From contig NZ_QFBC01000007.1 in the NCBI RefSeq assembly GCF_003122325.1, positions 1 through 64,000 of the forward strand: a stretch of DNA of 64,000 nucleotides. The letters are read 5' to 3'. This stretch comes from Rhizobium album. GTDB taxonomy: Bacteria; Pseudomonadota; Alphaproteobacteria; Rhizobiales; Rhizobiaceae. Both the position numbers and the translations under genes were made by a program. A model generated the notes under the pieces. It did no database searches. It was given only the letters and a program-made list of their open reading frames with translations, and was not told the DNA's origin. Positions 33,678 to 43,481 of the stretch are shown piece by piece. Numbering within the stretch: the first letter of the stretch is position 1; each line of letters begins with the position of its first letter.

Positions 33678-34466
33678 ATGCTCACATTGCGTTCGATCCT
33701 GTTCAATACGCTGTTCTACGCCAACCTCATCATCCGCATGATCGTCCTGACGCCGGCCTATTTCCTGCTGCCGCGCAAGAAGGCCTATGCGATCCCGAAA
33801 GCCTGGGCGCGGTCGAGCAACTGGCTGTTCGAAAAGGTGGCCGGCGCCAGCTTCGAAATCGAGGGACTGGAAAACATCCCGAAGAGCGGCGGCTATATCT
33901 TCGCGCCGAAACACCAGTCCTTCTGGGACACGTTCGGCCTTCTGCCGTGGCTGGACGACCCCGTCTACATCCTCAAGCGCGAGTTGATGTGGATCCCGCT
34001 GTTTGGCTGGTACGTGCTCAAGCAGCGGATGATCCCGGTCAATCGCGGCGCCAGGGGCAAGGTGATGCTGGCAGTGTTGAAGCGCGCCCGCGAGGAGATG
34101 GAAAACGGCCGGCAGCTGATCATCTATCCCGAAGGCACCCGCCGCCCGCCGGGTGCGCCGCCGGAATACAAGTTCGGCATCGCCCGCATGTATCGTGACC
34201 TCGGCGTGCCGGTTGTGCCCGTCGCCATGCATCCCGGTCTGTTCTGGCCACGGCGCAAGTCCGTCCGTTATCCCGGCCATTTCAAGGTGCGCATCCTGCC
34301 GCCGATCATGCCGGGCATGGAGACCGACGCCTTCTTCGCCAAGCTGATGGAGGTGACGGAAAAGGCAAGCGACGAGCTGCTGGTCGAAACCATCAGGAAC
34401 AATCCGCATATCCCGCTGCCGCCGACGGCGGCGCGGCGGCTCGCCGAACTTCAGGCCGGCGGTTGA
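33678..34466 (+). CDS. plsC: 1-acyl-sn-glycerol-3-phosphate acyltransferase
   Basis: The 262-residue protein has an N-terminal membrane segment and the acyltransferase motifs: KHQSFWDTFG (HX4D), VNRGARGK, IIYPEGTRRPPGAPP (motif III), VPVVPVAMHPG. It makes phosphatidic acid from lysophosphatidic acid. ATG 33678 is preferred over TTG 33675. The end overlaps a convergent gene by 16 bases. Confidence 0.92.
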   Translation: MLTLRSILFNTLFYANLIIRMIVLTPAYFLLPRKKAYAIPKAWARSSNWLFEKVAGASFEIEGLENIPKSGGYIFAPKHQSFWDTFGLLPWLDDPVYILKRELMWIPLFGWYVLKQRMIPVNRGARGKVMLAVLKRAREEMENGRQLIIYPEGTRRPPGAPPEYKFGIARMYRDLGVPVVPVAMHPGLFWPRRKSVRYPGHFKVRILPPIMPGMETDAFFAKLMEVTEKASDELLVETIRNNPHIPLPPTAARRLAELQAGG

Positions 34467-34987
34467 GCCAGCCGCCTGACCTCCGCCGCCACGCTTTCCA
34501 GCCATTGGTCGCGAATGCCCATCTCCTGCATGTGGGCAAGCGTATTGAAGACATAGGCATCGTTCGGGCCGGAGCGCCCCTTGGCCGTTGAAACGACCCG
34601 GGCGGCGTCCAGCGCATCGAGGCCGCCGGCATACTGGGTATGGCCCCGGTCGATGACATAGGCCAGCGCCCTGACCTTGCGGCCGTCCGCAAGCACGACC
34701 TGCAGCGTCCGCTCCAGATAGACATGCGTCACCAGCTCGCGCTCACGCAGATAGGCAAGCGTCGCCGCCTCCTGCCCTGCCGTCACCTTGAACGCCATGC
34801 CGCGGCAGGAGCCGCCGCGATCGAGGCCGAGGACCAGTCCCGGTTTTTCCTGCGTGCCGCGATGCACCCACGATCGGACGCAGAGCGCGCGGCGATAACC
34901 GAAAAGTTGCCCCTGGGACCGTTCCGCATAATCGAAGCCGGGGTTCCACATCAGCGAACCGTAGCCAAACACCCAAAATTCGTCCAT
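34451..34987 (-). CDS. ChaC-like gamma-glutamylcyclotransferase
   Basis: The 178-residue protein begins MDEFWVFGYGSLMWNPGFDY, the substrate-binding YGSL loop of gamma-glutamylcyclotransferases. It continues RRALCVRSWVHRGT, PGLVLGLDRGGSCRGMAFKV and the catalytic-Glu region LRERELVTHVYL. ChaC enzymes break glutathione into 5-oxoproline and Cys-Gly. ATG 34987 is chosen over 34999 because the family starts at WVFGYGSL. Confidence 0.9.
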   Translation of the reverse strand: MDEFWVFGYGSLMWNPGFDYAERSQGQLFGYRRALCVRSWVHRGTQEKPGLVLGLDRGGSCRGMAFKVTAGQEAATLAYLRERELVTHVYLERTLQVVLADGRKVRALAYVIDRGHTQYAGGLDALDAARVVSTAKGRSGPNDAYVFNTLAHMQEMGIRDQWLESVAAEVRRLAQPPA

Positions 34988-35022
34988 ATCGCACGCCACG
35001 TCACAGGTAGAGCCATTCCAGC

Positions 35023-35110
35023 AAAAGTGCGTCGCGATTTTGCGGCCGGAATTGCGTCAAAACAAAAGAATAAAGAGTTTTCGCGATTCGAAGAACGCGG
35101 AAATACCCTA
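35023..35110 (+). repeat. RIME-like intergenic palindromic repeat, copy C
   Basis: AAAAGTGCGTCGCGATTTTG-CGGCCGGAATTGCGTC-AAAACAAAAGAATAAAGAG then the palindrome TTTTCGCG...CGCGGAAATACCCTA. It aligns with copy B over its whole length. It lies 30 bases before the DUF2125 gene. Confidence 0.75.
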
Positions 35111-35139
35111 AAGATCGTGAATCACCTTTGGAGAACATC

Positions 35140-36156
35140 ATGGCAGCGTCAAGCCGCACCGGACAGGCCAACACCAGCAAAAAGGTCAGGATCCTCGGCA
35201 TCTGCATTCTCCTGGTGATCGGCATCTATACCGGCGGCTGGTATTTTGTCGCCGACCAGGCGCGGTCGCGGCTGATGGCGGCGCTCGACCGCAGCCAGGG
35301 TGCGGCGATCTCCGCCGAATGCCCGGACGCCGAAATCCGCGGCTTTCCCTTCCGGTTCGGCCTGTTCTGCTCCGGCGTCAGCATCGATGACAACCGCCGC
35401 GGCATCTCCGCCTCCTTCGGCGCATTGCGCTCCGCCGCACAGGTCTACGACCCCTTCCATGTCGTCTTCGAGGTGGACGAGCCGGTGGTGGTGCGCGCGG
35501 CGCCCGGGCTGACTTTTTCGGCCGAATGGACGGCCCTGCAATCCAGCGCCCAGCTTGCCACGGATGGCGTCGAACGGACTTCGCTGGCCGTCGACGGCCT
35601 GAAGGCGAACCTCGTTTCGGCGCTGGCCGGTGAATTGCTCAACCTGAACGCCAGCCACGGCGAACTGCACCTGCGCCGCAACGGCCCCGACCTCGATGCC
35701 GCCGCAAGCCTGCTGGCGGTCTCCGGCACCGTCGAAGGCAAGGACCGGCCGCTGCCACCGGTGACCGTCGATGTCGACGTGACCATGGCCGAGAAGGCCG
35801 CCCTTCTCCAAGGTGCAGGCAAGGATGCCGCGAACCTGCGCGGCGCCAAGGGAGAACTGCGGGCGCTGTCGGCCGATCTCGGCGAAGGCCGGACGCTGCG
35901 GATCAGCGGCCCGTTCTCCTTCAACGACGAAGGCTACGTCTCCGGCAAGCTGAAGCTCGAAATCGCCGGGATCGAGGGCTGGCGGCAGACGCTGAAGACG
36001 GCCTTTCCGGAGGCCGCGAAAAACATCGACACCGCCGGCAACATGCTGACCGCGCTCGTTTCCGGCGGCAATCAGGTCTCCGTCGACCTGACGCTCAGGG
36101 ACGGCGACATCATGATCAGCGGCTTCATCAAGGTCGGCGAAATCCCGCCGATCTGA
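35140..36156 (+). CDS. DUF2125 family envelope protein
   Basis: The 338-residue protein has an N-terminal anchor (VRILGICILLVIGIYTGGWYFVADQ) and a long extracytoplasmic beta-rich region with the DUF2125 start AECPDAEIRGFPFRFGLFCSGV. It then has lipid-transport-like repeating strands similar to AsmA/DUF945 proteins. Function unknown; periplasmic. ATG 35140 follows TTGGAGAAC. Rhizobiales usually keep it beside tyrC/hisC, as here. Confidence 0.85.
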   Translation: MAASSRTGQANTSKKVRILGICILLVIGIYTGGWYFVADQARSRLMAALDRSQGAAISAECPDAEIRGFPFRFGLFCSGVSIDDNRRGISASFGALRSAAQVYDPFHVVFEVDEPVVVRAAPGLTFSAEWTALQSSAQLATDGVERTSLAVDGLKANLVSALAGELLNLNASHGELHLRRNGPDLDAAASLLAVSGTVEGKDRPLPPVTVDVDVTMAEKAALLQGAGKDAANLRGAKGELRALSADLGEGRTLRISGPFSFNDEGYVSGKLKLEIAGIEGWRQTLKTAFPEAAKNIDTAGNMLTALVSGGNQVSVDLTLRDGDIMISGFIKVGEIPPI

Positions 36157-36165
36157 GGTCCGCCG

Positions 36166-36219
36166 TCAACCCTTCTTGTCCCCTCAGTCCTTCTTGTCCC
36201 CTCAATCCTTCTTGTCCAA
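36166..36219 (-). repeat. 18-bp tandem repeat, three units, spanning the tyrC stop
   Basis: Units 36166-36183, 36184-36201 and 36202-36219 share TCA-CCTTCTTGTCC. On the minus strand each unit encodes DKKD/G followed by an in-frame TGA, so the tyrC 3' end including its stop has been duplicated twice downstream. Confidence 0.85.
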
Positions 36220-37131
36220 TGCGTGCCGGCCGAAGTCCGGCGCATCGACATCCTGGCCGGCCTCGACGATCGACCGGCGGATGGCGCGGGTGCGGGTGAA
36301 GAGATCGAACAGCTTGTCGCCCTCGCCCCAGCGGATCGCCCGCTGCAGATAGGCAAGATCCTCAGAAAACCGCGCCAGCATTTCAAGGATCGCATCCTTG
36401 TTGTGCAGGCAGACGTCGCGCCACATGGTCGGATCGGACGCCGCCAGGCGGGTGAAATCGCGAAAGCCCGAAGCGGAATATTTGATGACTTCCGATTCCG
36501 TCACCGTCTCCAGATCGTCGGCCGTGCCGACAATATTGTAGGCGATGATATGCGGCAGGTGCGAGACGATGGCCAGCACCTTGTCGTGGTGCTGGGCATC
36601 CATCTCGTCGACGCGCGAACCGAGGCTTTCCCAGAAATGCTTGAGCCTGGACAGTGCCTCCGCGTCCGTCCCCGGCGGCGGCGTCAGGATGCACCAGCGC
36701 CCCCGGAACAGGCCGGCAAAGCCGGCATCGGGACCTGATTTTTCCGTACCGGCAATCGGATGGCCGGGAATGAAATGCACATGTGCCGGCATGTGCGGCA
36801 ACATCTGCGCGATCACCGAAGCCTTGGTGGAACCGACGTCGGTAACGATCGCGCCTGGCTTCAGATAGCCGGCTATCTGTTCCGCAACAGCGCCCGAAGC
36901 CCCGACCGGCACAGACACGATCACCAGATCGGCGTCCTTCACGGCCTCGGCGGCCGAAGCGACGTAGGATGTGCCGAGGCCGAGTTCTTCGGCACGTTTC
37001 AGCGTTTCAGCGCTACGGCTCGAAACGACGATCTCGCGCGCCAGGCCGAGCGCCGCTATATCGCGGGCTATGGAGCCGCCGATCAGGCCGATACCGATCA
37101 GCGCAACACGCTCGAACTGCACGCTATTCAT
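36202..37131 (-). CDS. tyrC: Prephenate/arogenate dehydrogenase
   Basis: The 309-residue protein has the NAD-binding [42 protein letters not shown] (catalytic His) and [12 protein letters not shown], all standard for TyrA-type dehydrogenases without a chorismate mutase domain. It makes the 4-hydroxyphenylpyruvate or arogenate precursor of tyrosine. ATG 37131 overlaps the hisC stop (ATGA at 37128-37131). The C-terminal DKKD and stop lie in an 18-bp tandem repeat. Confidence 0.93.
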   Translation of the reverse strand: MNSVQFERVALIGIGLIGGSIARDIAALGLAREIVVSSRSAETLKRAEELGLGTSYVASAAEAVKDADLVIVSVPVGASGAVAEQIAGYLKPGAIVTDVGSTKASVIAQMLPHMPAHVHFIPGHPIAGTEKSGPDAGFAGLFRGRWCILTPPPGTDAEALSRLKHFWESLGSRVDEMDAQHHDKVLAIVSHLPHIIAYNIVGTADDLETVTESEVIKYSASGFRDFTRLAASDPTMWRDVCLHNKDAILEMLARFSEDLAYLQRAIRWGEGDKLFDLFTRTRAIRRSIVEAGQDVDAPDFGRHALDKKD

Positions 37132-38237
37132 GCTGTCTTGCCCATGAATTCGCCGAGTGCCTCGATGACGCCGCGATTGGCCTCTTCCGGACCGATGCTC
37201 ATGCGCAGGGCATTGGCAAAACCATAACCACGAACGGCGCGCAGGATATAGCCGCGGCTCGTCAGGAAGTCGTCGGCTTGCGCCGCCCGCTTGCCGTCGA
37301 CATCGGGGAAATGGATGAGCACGAAGTTGGTGACCGAAGGCGTCACCTTCAGGCCGATCGCCTCCAGCGCATGCGTCAGCTTGTCGAGCCACAGCGCATT
37401 GTAGGCGACCGCCGTTTCGACGAAAGCCTGGTCGCGAATGGCGGCAGCACCCGCGGCAATGGCCGGCGCATTCATGTTGAAGGGGCCGCGCACCCGGTTC
37501 AGCGCGTCGATGATCGCCGCCGGCGCATAGATCCAGCCGATACGCAGGGCGGCAAGGCCGTGCACCTTAGAGAAGGTGCGGGTCATCACCACGTTGCGAT
37601 TGGCGGAGACCAGCTCGATGCCGGCCTCGTAGTCGTTGCGCTTGACGTATTCGGCATAAGCGGCGTCCAGCACCAGCAGCACGTTTTTCGGCAGGGCCGC
37701 ATGCAGGCGGCGGATCTCGGCGACCGGAACATAGGTGCCGGTCGGATTGCCCGGGTTGGCGATGAACACCATCCTGGTCCTGGGCGTCACCGCCGCCAGG
37801 ATCGCATCGACATCGACGGTGCAATCCCTTTCCTTCACCGTCACCGGTGTCGCACCGGCGGCCATGATCTGGATCTTGTAGACGAGGAAGCCATGCTCGG
37901 TGATGATCGCCTCGTCACCGGTGCCGAGATAGACGTGGCACAATAGCCCGAGCAGTTCGTCGGAACCGTTGCCGCAGAGAATATTGGCGACGTTGAGCCC
38001 GTAGGTGGCGGCAATCGCCTCGCGAAGCTCCACCGCCTGGCCGTCCGGATAACGCTCCAGCTGTTCGGCGCTCCGGCGGAAGGCTTCGATCGCCTTCGGG
38101 CTGGCGCCGAGCGGCGTCTCGTTGGAGGAGAGCTTGTAGACGCGGGCGACGCCCGGCGCATGTTCCTTTCCGGGAACGTAGGCGGCAATATCCAGAATGC
38201 CCGGACGCGGAACGGGCTCAATCATCTCAACGCTCAT
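37128..38237 (-). CDS. hisC: Histidinol-phosphate/aromatic aminotransferase
   Basis: The 369-residue fold-type I aminotransferase has [41 protein letters not shown] lysine in [17 protein letters not shown] and the C-terminal Arg in NALRMSIG. HisC transaminates imidazole-acetol phosphate. Because it is fused by overlap to tyrC, it may chiefly transaminate aromatic keto acids (a HisC2-type paralogue); sequence alone cannot decide. Confidence 0.92.
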   Translation of the reverse strand: MSVEMIEPVPRPGILDIAAYVPGKEHAPGVARVYKLSSNETPLGASPKAIEAFRRSAEQLERYPDGQAVELREAIAATYGLNVANILCGNGSDELLGLLCHVYLGTGDEAIITEHGFLVYKIQIMAAGATPVTVKERDCTVDVDAILAAVTPRTRMVFIANPGNPTGTYVPVAEIRRLHAALPKNVLLVLDAAYAEYVKRNDYEAGIELVSANRNVVMTRTFSKVHGLAALRIGWIYAPAAIIDALNRVRGPFNMNAPAIAAGAAAIRDQAFVETAVAYNALWLDKLTHALEAIGLKVTPSVTNFVLIHFPDVDGKRAAQADDFLTSRGYILRAVRGYGFANALRMSIGPEEANRGVIEALGEFMGKTA

Positions 38238-38338
38238 CGGATCGACCTTACGGAAAGCGGGACAAAGCCCGGAAAAAGACTTCTCGGGATTAGCCCCGAA
38301 ATCGGCTTTTGTCGAGTATCAGCCGTCGTTCTCGACGA

Positions 38339-39094
38339 TCATCGATGACGCGGGACGTGGTCGCGGGTCGTCGGCACCCCCTGTGGCGCCAGAACCGGCA
38401 CGAAAACGCGGCGCGACGCCCGGGCGGTGACCGGCAGTCCCTGATAAAGCCGCTTCTGCGCCTCGACGATGATCACACCGGAAAAGGCAGGCCACAGCGT
38501 CCTCCCCAGGCGCTCGAATGCCTGACGCAGCTTGAGCACCGCCCGCACCTGCGACGGGGGGAAAAACAGCGCCTCGGCGGTCGCACCGGGGGTGAAATTG
38601 GTTTCGCGCAGCAGGCCGGTTAGCTGGCCGCGTGAATAGGGCCGGCCGGAACCGAAGGGCGTATGCTCCATGCGCGCCCACACGCCGCGGCGATTGGGCA
38701 CGACGATCACCAGCCGCCCGCCCGGCGCCAGCACACGCCACACCTCTTTCAGCGTCTCCCGCGGGCTTTCGGCAAATTCCAGCGAATGCACCATGAGAAT
38801 GCGATCGATGGATGAATCGGGAAGCGGCAGTTCCTCGTCGAAGACCAGTGCCGTGGAGGACAGTTCGCCCACCGGCCAGTTTACCGCCCCCTGCCCCGCC
38901 GGCATGAAGGCGAAGCTGCGTTCCGTATCGCCGCGGAAGCGGTCGAGAAACGGCACGGTGTAACCAAGCCCCACCAACCGCTCCTGCGGCAACCGCGCCC
39001 ACAGGGAGGATAGCGCCATGGCAATCGAATACTCGGCGCGGCGTCCGAGTTCGGAATGGTAAAATTCGCGGAGATCGACGATATCGGCATACAT
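38339..39094 (-). CDS. Class I SAM-dependent methyltransferase
   Basis: The 251-residue protein has a degraded motif I but a clear post-I/II region: [53 protein letters not shown], typical of UbiE/Methyltransf_11 enzymes. The N-terminus ([24 protein letters not shown]) and C-terminus are those of a conserved alphaproteobacterial protein adjacent to gloB. Substrate unknown. It is divergent from gloB. Confidence 0.85.
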   Translation of the reverse strand: MYADIVDLREFYHSELGRRAEYSIAMALSSLWARLPQERLVGLGYTVPFLDRFRGDTERSFAFMPAGQGAVNWPVGELSSTALVFDEELPLPDSSIDRILMVHSLEFAESPRETLKEVWRVLAPGGRLVIVVPNRRGVWARMEHTPFGSGRPYSRGQLTGLLRETNFTPGATAEALFFPPSQVRAVLKLRQAFERLGRTLWPAFSGVIIVEAQKRLYQGLPVTARASRRVFVPVLAPQGVPTTRDHVPRHR

Positions 39095-39181
39095 TTTGCA
39101 AATGTTATCAGCGAGTGGATGGACTTCAAGGCGCGAGCGACTACATTTTCATCCAACCTTAGAAAAGCCGGTGTTTTCATC

Positions 39182-39952
39182 ATGAGACCTTTGCAGATCG
39201 AAGTTTTTCCCTGCCGCAGCGACAATTTCGGCGTCCTGCTGCACGATCCGGAATCCCACCTGACCGCCAGCATCGATGCACCCGAGGAGGCGCCGATCGT
39301 TGCCGCCGCGGAACGCAACGGCTGGAAGATCACCCATATCTTCACCACCCATCACCATACCGACCACGTCGAAGCGAATTTGGCGCTGAAGGAGCGTTAC
39401 GGCCTCGAAATCATCGGCCCGCGCGAAGAGGCCGTCGCCATTCCCGGCCTCGACCGTGCGGTCGCCGACGGCGATACCTTCGAATTCGGCAGCTATCCGG
39501 TCAATGTTATCGAGACGCCGGGCCACACGGCCGGCCATGTCTGTTACCACCTGCCCGATGCCAAGCTGCTGTTTGCCGCCGATACGCTGTTTGCACTCGG
39601 CTGCGGCCGCCTGTTCGAACGCCCGGCAGCCGACATGTGGCATTCGCTGCAGAAGCTTGCCGCCCTGCCCGACGAGACGGCGGTGTATTTCGGCCACGAA
39701 TACACGCTCTCCAATGCCCGTTTCGCGCTGACCATCGATCCGGACAACGAACGCCTGAAGACACGCGTCGCCGAAATCGAGGAAATAAGGGCGGCCGGCG
39801 GCTTCACCATCCCGACGATGCTTGGGCTGGAAAAAGAAACCAATCCCTTCCTGCGCGTCGCCGATCCCGCCATCCGCCGCAACCTTCTGATGGAAAGCCG
39901 CACGAACGAAGAGGTGTTTGCCGAAATCCGCAAGCGCAAGGACAATTTCTGA
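39182..39952 (+). CDS. gloB: Hydroxyacylglutathione hydrolase (glyoxalase II)
   Basis: The 256-residue metallo-beta-lactamase-fold enzyme has the binuclear metal motif [42 protein letters not shown] and [14 protein letters not shown], then the glyoxalase II C-terminal domain with [17 protein letters not shown]. It releases D-lactate and glutathione from S-lactoylglutathione. ATG 39182 gives the standard length; the frame is open upstream over the divergent methyltransferase start. Confidence 0.95.
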   Translation: MRPLQIEVFPCRSDNFGVLLHDPESHLTASIDAPEEAPIVAAAERNGWKITHIFTTHHHTDHVEANLALKERYGLEIIGPREEAVAIPGLDRAVADGDTFEFGSYPVNVIETPGHTAGHVCYHLPDAKLLFAADTLFALGCGRLFERPAADMWHSLQKLAALPDETAVYFGHEYTLSNARFALTIDPDNERLKTRVAEIEEIRAAGGFTIPTMLGLEKETNPFLRVADPAIRRNLLMESRTNEEVFAEIRKRKDNF

Positions 39953-40377
39953 TGACGGCAGCGGAGATCATCACGGCGTTGAACATGGAACGCCATCCCG
40001 AAGGCGGTTGGTACGTGCAGACCTTTCGCGACGTGACGGGCGGCGAGCGCGGCCATTCGACGGCGATCTATTACCTTCTCGAAGCCGGCGAACGCTCGCA
40101 CTGGCACAAGGTTCACGATGCCACGGAGGTCTGGCACTATTACGCCGGCGCGCCGCTGACGCTGGAGCGATCCTCGGACGGCTTGCTGGTCGACGCACTG
40201 GTGCTTGGCCCGGATATCCTTTCCGGCGAACGGCCGCAGGCCATCGTGCCGGCCGGCTGGTGGCAGGCGGCGCAATCGCGCGGAGACTATACGCTGGTCG
40301 GCTGCACCGTGGCGCCCGGTTTCGAATTTTCCAGGTTCGAGATGGCGCCGCCCGGCTGGATGCCGGGCCTGCCGTAG
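39952..40377 (+). CDS. Cupin family protein (DUF985)
   Basis: The 141-residue protein has AAEIITALNMERHPEGGWYVQTF and GERSHWHKVHDATEVWHYYAG with metal-binding-type His residues of the DUF985 cupin family. PAGWWQAAQSRGDYTLVGCTVAPGFEF follows. Enzymatic activity is not known. It overlaps the gloB stop (TGATG) and is translationally coupled to it. Confidence 0.9.
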   Translation: MTAAEIITALNMERHPEGGWYVQTFRDVTGGERGHSTAIYYLLEAGERSHWHKVHDATEVWHYYAGAPLTLERSSDGLLVDALVLGPDILSGERPQAIVPAGWWQAAQSRGDYTLVGCTVAPGFEFSRFEMAPPGWMPGLP

Positions 40378-40396
40378 ACGGTCAGCGCGGATTTGC

Positions 40397-41176
40397 TCAG
40401 GTGTTGCCGCCGAACTTGACGGCGGACACCGTCAGCATGCCGTATTCCGTCGGGATCTTGACGTAGACCGGGGCATAGACATTGACCGGATCGGCCTTGG
40501 CGAACCAGATTTCCATCGTCTTCAGTTTCTTCAGGTAATCGATGTCCTTGCGGTTCTTCTTGAAGCCGGCCTTGGGCACGAACTGGACGCTGCAGACGAT
40601 GGCATCGCCCTTGAAACCCTTGGTCGAAAACGGCTTGCTGTCTTTCGGCGACAGCACGAGATCCATGCGCGTCTCGCCGTCGAAGATCGGCAGCCTTGCC
40701 GGGCAGACCTGTTTGTTGGCCGGCAGGATGATGCCGGAAATCGGGTCGAGAACGGCACGCAGGTCCTTTTCGGTTACCGGCACCCAGTTGTTCGGGTTAC
40801 GGCGCGGCTCGGGCGTGATCGAATTGGAGGTGACGTTGCCGTTGCGGAAATTCACCTCGTAGACGCGTGTCTTCTTGCCGCTCGTATAGTTCAGCAGGTA
40901 GTTGCGCGCCTGGAAGCGGTCGGCAGACACCGTGCCGCTGACGGTGGTCCGCGCCGAAATCCGCGTGATCAAATTGGCGATGCCGGCGGAAGAGATGTTT
41001 CCATCTATCTTATAGCGCTTGTTGTCCATCGAGGTGGAGAAACTGGCGCGTGCGATCGGCAGACCGGAGAGCGCGACGCTATATTCCATCTCGTGATGGA
41101 TCTCGTCTGCCTTGGCCGGCAGGCTGGACATCAATATTGCTGCCATCATGCAGAATCGAACGGCGATCATTGCCAT
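40397..41176 (-). CDS. DUF3108 periplasmic protein
   Basis: From ATG 41176 the protein has 259 residues: a signal peptide (FCMMAAILMSSLPAKA) and a beta-rich DUF3108 domain (EYSVALSGLPIARASFSTSMDNKRYKIDG ... KTMEIWFAKADPVNVYAPVYVKIPT). Two cysteines (KQVCPAR, AIVCSVQ) may form a disulfide. Function unknown. Divergent from rpmB. Confidence 0.85.
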   Translation of the reverse strand: MAMIAVRFCMMAAILMSSLPAKADEIHHEMEYSVALSGLPIARASFSTSMDNKRYKIDGNISSAGIANLITRISARTTVSGTVSADRFQARNYLLNYTSGKKTRVYEVNFRNGNVTSNSITPEPRRNPNNWVPVTEKDLRAVLDPISGIILPANKQVCPARLPIFDGETRMDLVLSPKDSKPFSTKGFKGDAIVCSVQFVPKAGFKKNRKDIDYLKKLKTMEIWFAKADPVNVYAPVYVKIPTEYGMLTVSAVKFGGNT

Positions 41177-41293
41177 GCTGTTGCTCCTGCGGCCCGCCTG
41201 CTGTAGGGCGGCCGAACCCACTCTATAGGGTTTTTGCTAAGCCAAGAAAACAGCAGCTTTTTGTCAGAAATGCTACAAGAGCCAAGGTTTGGC

Positions 41294-41322
41294 TTGACGC
41301 GGGCGGCTCTGCTGACTATAGA
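41294..41322 (+). promoter_or_regulatory. Sigma70-type promoter of rpmB
   Basis: TTGACG (41294-41299) and TATAGA (41317-41322) are separated by exactly 17 bases, close to the housekeeping consensus. Transcription would begin near 41329, leaving a leader of about 85 bases before rpmB. Confidence 0.75.
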
Positions 41323-41413
41323 ACCGCAACTTTCCAATCATGGCCAGTTGGATTGCCTCACCGGTTTTGTCCGGCTTGGTGTTCATTGGCGAAGAAAAAC
41401 AATAGGTGGTACC

Positions 41414-41713
41414 ATGTCGCGTGTATGCGAATTGACCGGCAAGGGCGTCCAGGTAGGCAACAACGTCAGCCACGCCAACAACAAGACCAAGCGTCGTTTC
41501 CTGCCCAACCTGTGCCAGGTAACGCTCATTTCCGACGCCCTCGGCCAGCGTTTCCGTCTGCGCGTTTCCGCTGCAGCCCTGCGCTCCGTCGAGCATCGTG
41601 GTGGTCTCGATGCGTTCCTGTTGAAGGCCAGCGAGAACGAACTGAGCATGCGCGCCCGCCTGCTGCGTCGTCAGATCGCCAAGAAGTCTGCAGAAGTCGC
41701 AGCCGCCGCTTAA
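41414..41713 (+). CDS. rpmB: Large-subunit ribosomal protein L28
   Basis: The 99-residue protein begins [33 protein letters not shown], unmistakable L28, with an alphaproteobacterial C-terminal extension ([17 protein letters not shown]). A strong promoter precedes and a terminator follows it, consistent with monocistronic high expression. Confidence 0.97.
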   Translation: MSRVCELTGKGVQVGNNVSHANNKTKRRFLPNLCQVTLISDALGQRFRLRVSAAALRSVEHRGGLDAFLLKASENELSMRARLLRRQIAKKSAEVAAAA

Positions 41714-41747
41714 TCCGGCCTGCTTCTAAAAAACATACGGACGACAG

Positions 41748-41785
41748 AAGGCTTGCACGGATAATCCGGTCAGGCCTTTTGTTTT
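41748..41785 (+). terminator. Rho-independent terminator of rpmB
   Basis: AAGGCTTG (41748-41755) pairs with CAGGCCTT (41771-41778) with one G-U; the loop holds a smaller CGGA/TCCG hairpin, and TTTGTTTT follows. Confidence 0.7.
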
Positions 41786-41830
41786 GTCCGGTTCGTCCCT
41801 CCAACTGGTGGCATCACCCAGGATAAAAAA

Positions 41831-42466
41831 ATGCTCACGACACGCTATTTCATAATCTACACCCTGCTGATGACGCTCGTCGTCGTCGCCTCGAATTTTC
41901 TGGTTCAGTTTCCCGTATCGGGAATGCTGTTCGGCATCGCTCTCGGCGATCTGCTGACCTGGGGTGCCTTCACCTATCCCGTCGCCTTCCTGGTAACCGA
42001 CCTGACCAACCGCCAGTTCGGCCCCTCCATGGCGCGCCGGGTGGTGCTTGCCGGCTTCGTCGTCGGCGTGGCGCTGTCCTTCGTCACTTCCATGCCGCGC
42101 ATCGCCATTGCGTCCGGTTCGGCCTATCTGCTCGGCCAGCTGCTCGATATCGCCGTCTTCAACCGCTTGCGGCGGCAGAGTTGGTGGCGCGCGCCGCTGG
42201 TCGGCTCGCTGATCGGCTCGGCGCTCGACACGGTGATCTTCTTCTCGTTTGCGTTTGCCGCGATGTTCGTCGTCTTCGGGCCAAACGATCCTTTCGCGCT
42301 GGAATCGGCACCGATCCTCGGCGTCTTCGCCGCAGAGGCTCCCCGCTGGATTTCCTGGGCGATCGGCGATTTTTCGGTGAAGATCATCGTCGGACTTGTG
42401 ATGCTCTTGCCCTACGGCGCGCTGATGAGCGTGCTGAAACCGATGCCGGCGGTCAAATCCGCCTGA
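41831..42466 (+). CDS. Queuosine precursor transporter, VUT/YhhQ family
   Basis: The 211-residue protein has about six transmembrane helices, with the family blocks GDLLTWGAFTYPVAFLVTDLTNRQFG, LGQLLDIAVFNRLRRQSWWRAPLVGSLIGSALDTVIFF and GDFSVKIIVGLVMLLPYG. YhhQ imports preQ0/preQ1 for queuosine in tRNA. It fits with gluQ elsewhere in the window, whose substrate is queuosine-modified tRNA-Asp. Confidence 0.9.
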   Translation: MLTTRYFIIYTLLMTLVVVASNFLVQFPVSGMLFGIALGDLLTWGAFTYPVAFLVTDLTNRQFGPSMARRVVLAGFVVGVALSFVTSMPRIAIASGSAYLLGQLLDIAVFNRLRRQSWWRAPLVGSLIGSALDTVIFFSFAFAAMFVVFGPNDPFALESAPILGVFAAEAPRWISWAIGDFSVKIIVGLVMLLPYGALMSVLKPMPAVKSA

Positions 42467-42476
42467 AAGGCAAGCC

Positions 42477-43472
42477 TTATTCGACCAGCCTGAACTCCAG
42501 CATCACATTGCGCTGGAGAATGGAATGGTTGTCGTCGGAGGTGAGGATGATGTGCGTTGCGCCATCCTCGCCGGTGATGACGTCAAGCCCTTCCATATTG
42601 TCGATCTGGTAGTTGAAATCGGCGGTGATCAGGATGTCACCGTCGACGACAGCACCCGGCACAATGTCGGCGCCCTTGAGGCGGCGGATACGCATGGCGA
42701 TGCCGGTTGCCCAGTTGAAGCGCCGCTCCAGGATCAGAAGATCGCCATTCGGCAGGAAGGCGCCATCGGTCACGTCGAAGGAATCATGGCGCCTGACCGA
42801 AAACAGCCCCTTTGCGGGACCATCGACGACGGCGGCAAACAGATTGCCTTTCTTGTCGACGCTCTTCTCGGCGATGATCACTATGCTACCCTTGAGCGGG
42901 CTTTCCGCCGGTGACGCGGCAATCATCTCGAAGCCGCCATTCGCCCGCAATTCATTCTTTGGAATCAGGAACGGAATGGATTTTTTCGGCCGCGACGTCT
43001 CGAAACCGGAGAGCGGATAGATGTCGATGCGATGGCGCCGTTCGAAGCTGACAAGGATGTCGTCGCCGCGGATCGTCATGCCTTCGGCATCCATGTTCCA
43101 TTTCACCGTCTCGTCCTGACCGTCCTTGTCGATCATCGAGGTGATGGTGAGGTCGGACATGTCGGAGAGCCGGCCTTCGCCGTCACGATCCACCGTACCG
43201 GTCATCCAGTGCCCGGTATCGAGGACGGCGATGAAATTCCGGCCATCGGGGCGAAAGCGGATCGAGGACACGGCGCCGAACAGCGATGTCGTCGAACTCA
43301 ATTCCAGCCCGCCGACAAACTCCAACGCGCCAAAACGGGTTTCAGGCGAGCCGACCTTGAAGGCGGAAATCACCCGGCTGGTCATCACAGCCGTCTCGCC
43401 AGCAAGAGCGGGCACCGATGCCGGGACCGCGAAAAGGAAGGTCAGCGCGGCCAGGCAGCGGGTGAAACGCAT
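42477..43472 (-). CDS. Secreted esterase-like/phytase-like beta-propeller protein
   Basis: From ATG 43472 the protein has 331 residues: a signal peptide (LAALTFLFAVPASVPALA) and a repetitive beta structure with FGALEFVGGLELSS, FIAVLDTGHW, NMDAEGMTIRGDDILVSFERRHRID, DGAFLPNGDLLILERRFNW and NMEGLDVITGEDGATHIILTSDDN. This is the esterase-like activity of phytase family (DUF4864/phytase-like). Catalytic activity is not established for most members. It ends 11 bases from the queuosine transporter gene (convergent). Confidence 0.85.
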   Translation of the reverse strand: MRFTRCLAALTFLFAVPASVPALAGETAVMTSRVISAFKVGSPETRFGALEFVGGLELSSTTSLFGAVSSIRFRPDGRNFIAVLDTGHWMTGTVDRDGEGRLSDMSDLTITSMIDKDGQDETVKWNMDAEGMTIRGDDILVSFERRHRIDIYPLSGFETSRPKKSIPFLIPKNELRANGGFEMIAASPAESPLKGSIVIIAEKSVDKKGNLFAAVVDGPAKGLFSVRRHDSFDVTDGAFLPNGDLLILERRFNWATGIAMRIRRLKGADIVPGAVVDGDILITADFNYQIDNMEGLDVITGEDGATHIILTSDDNHSILQRNVMLEFRLVE

Positions 43473-43481
43473 CGGCAGCAA

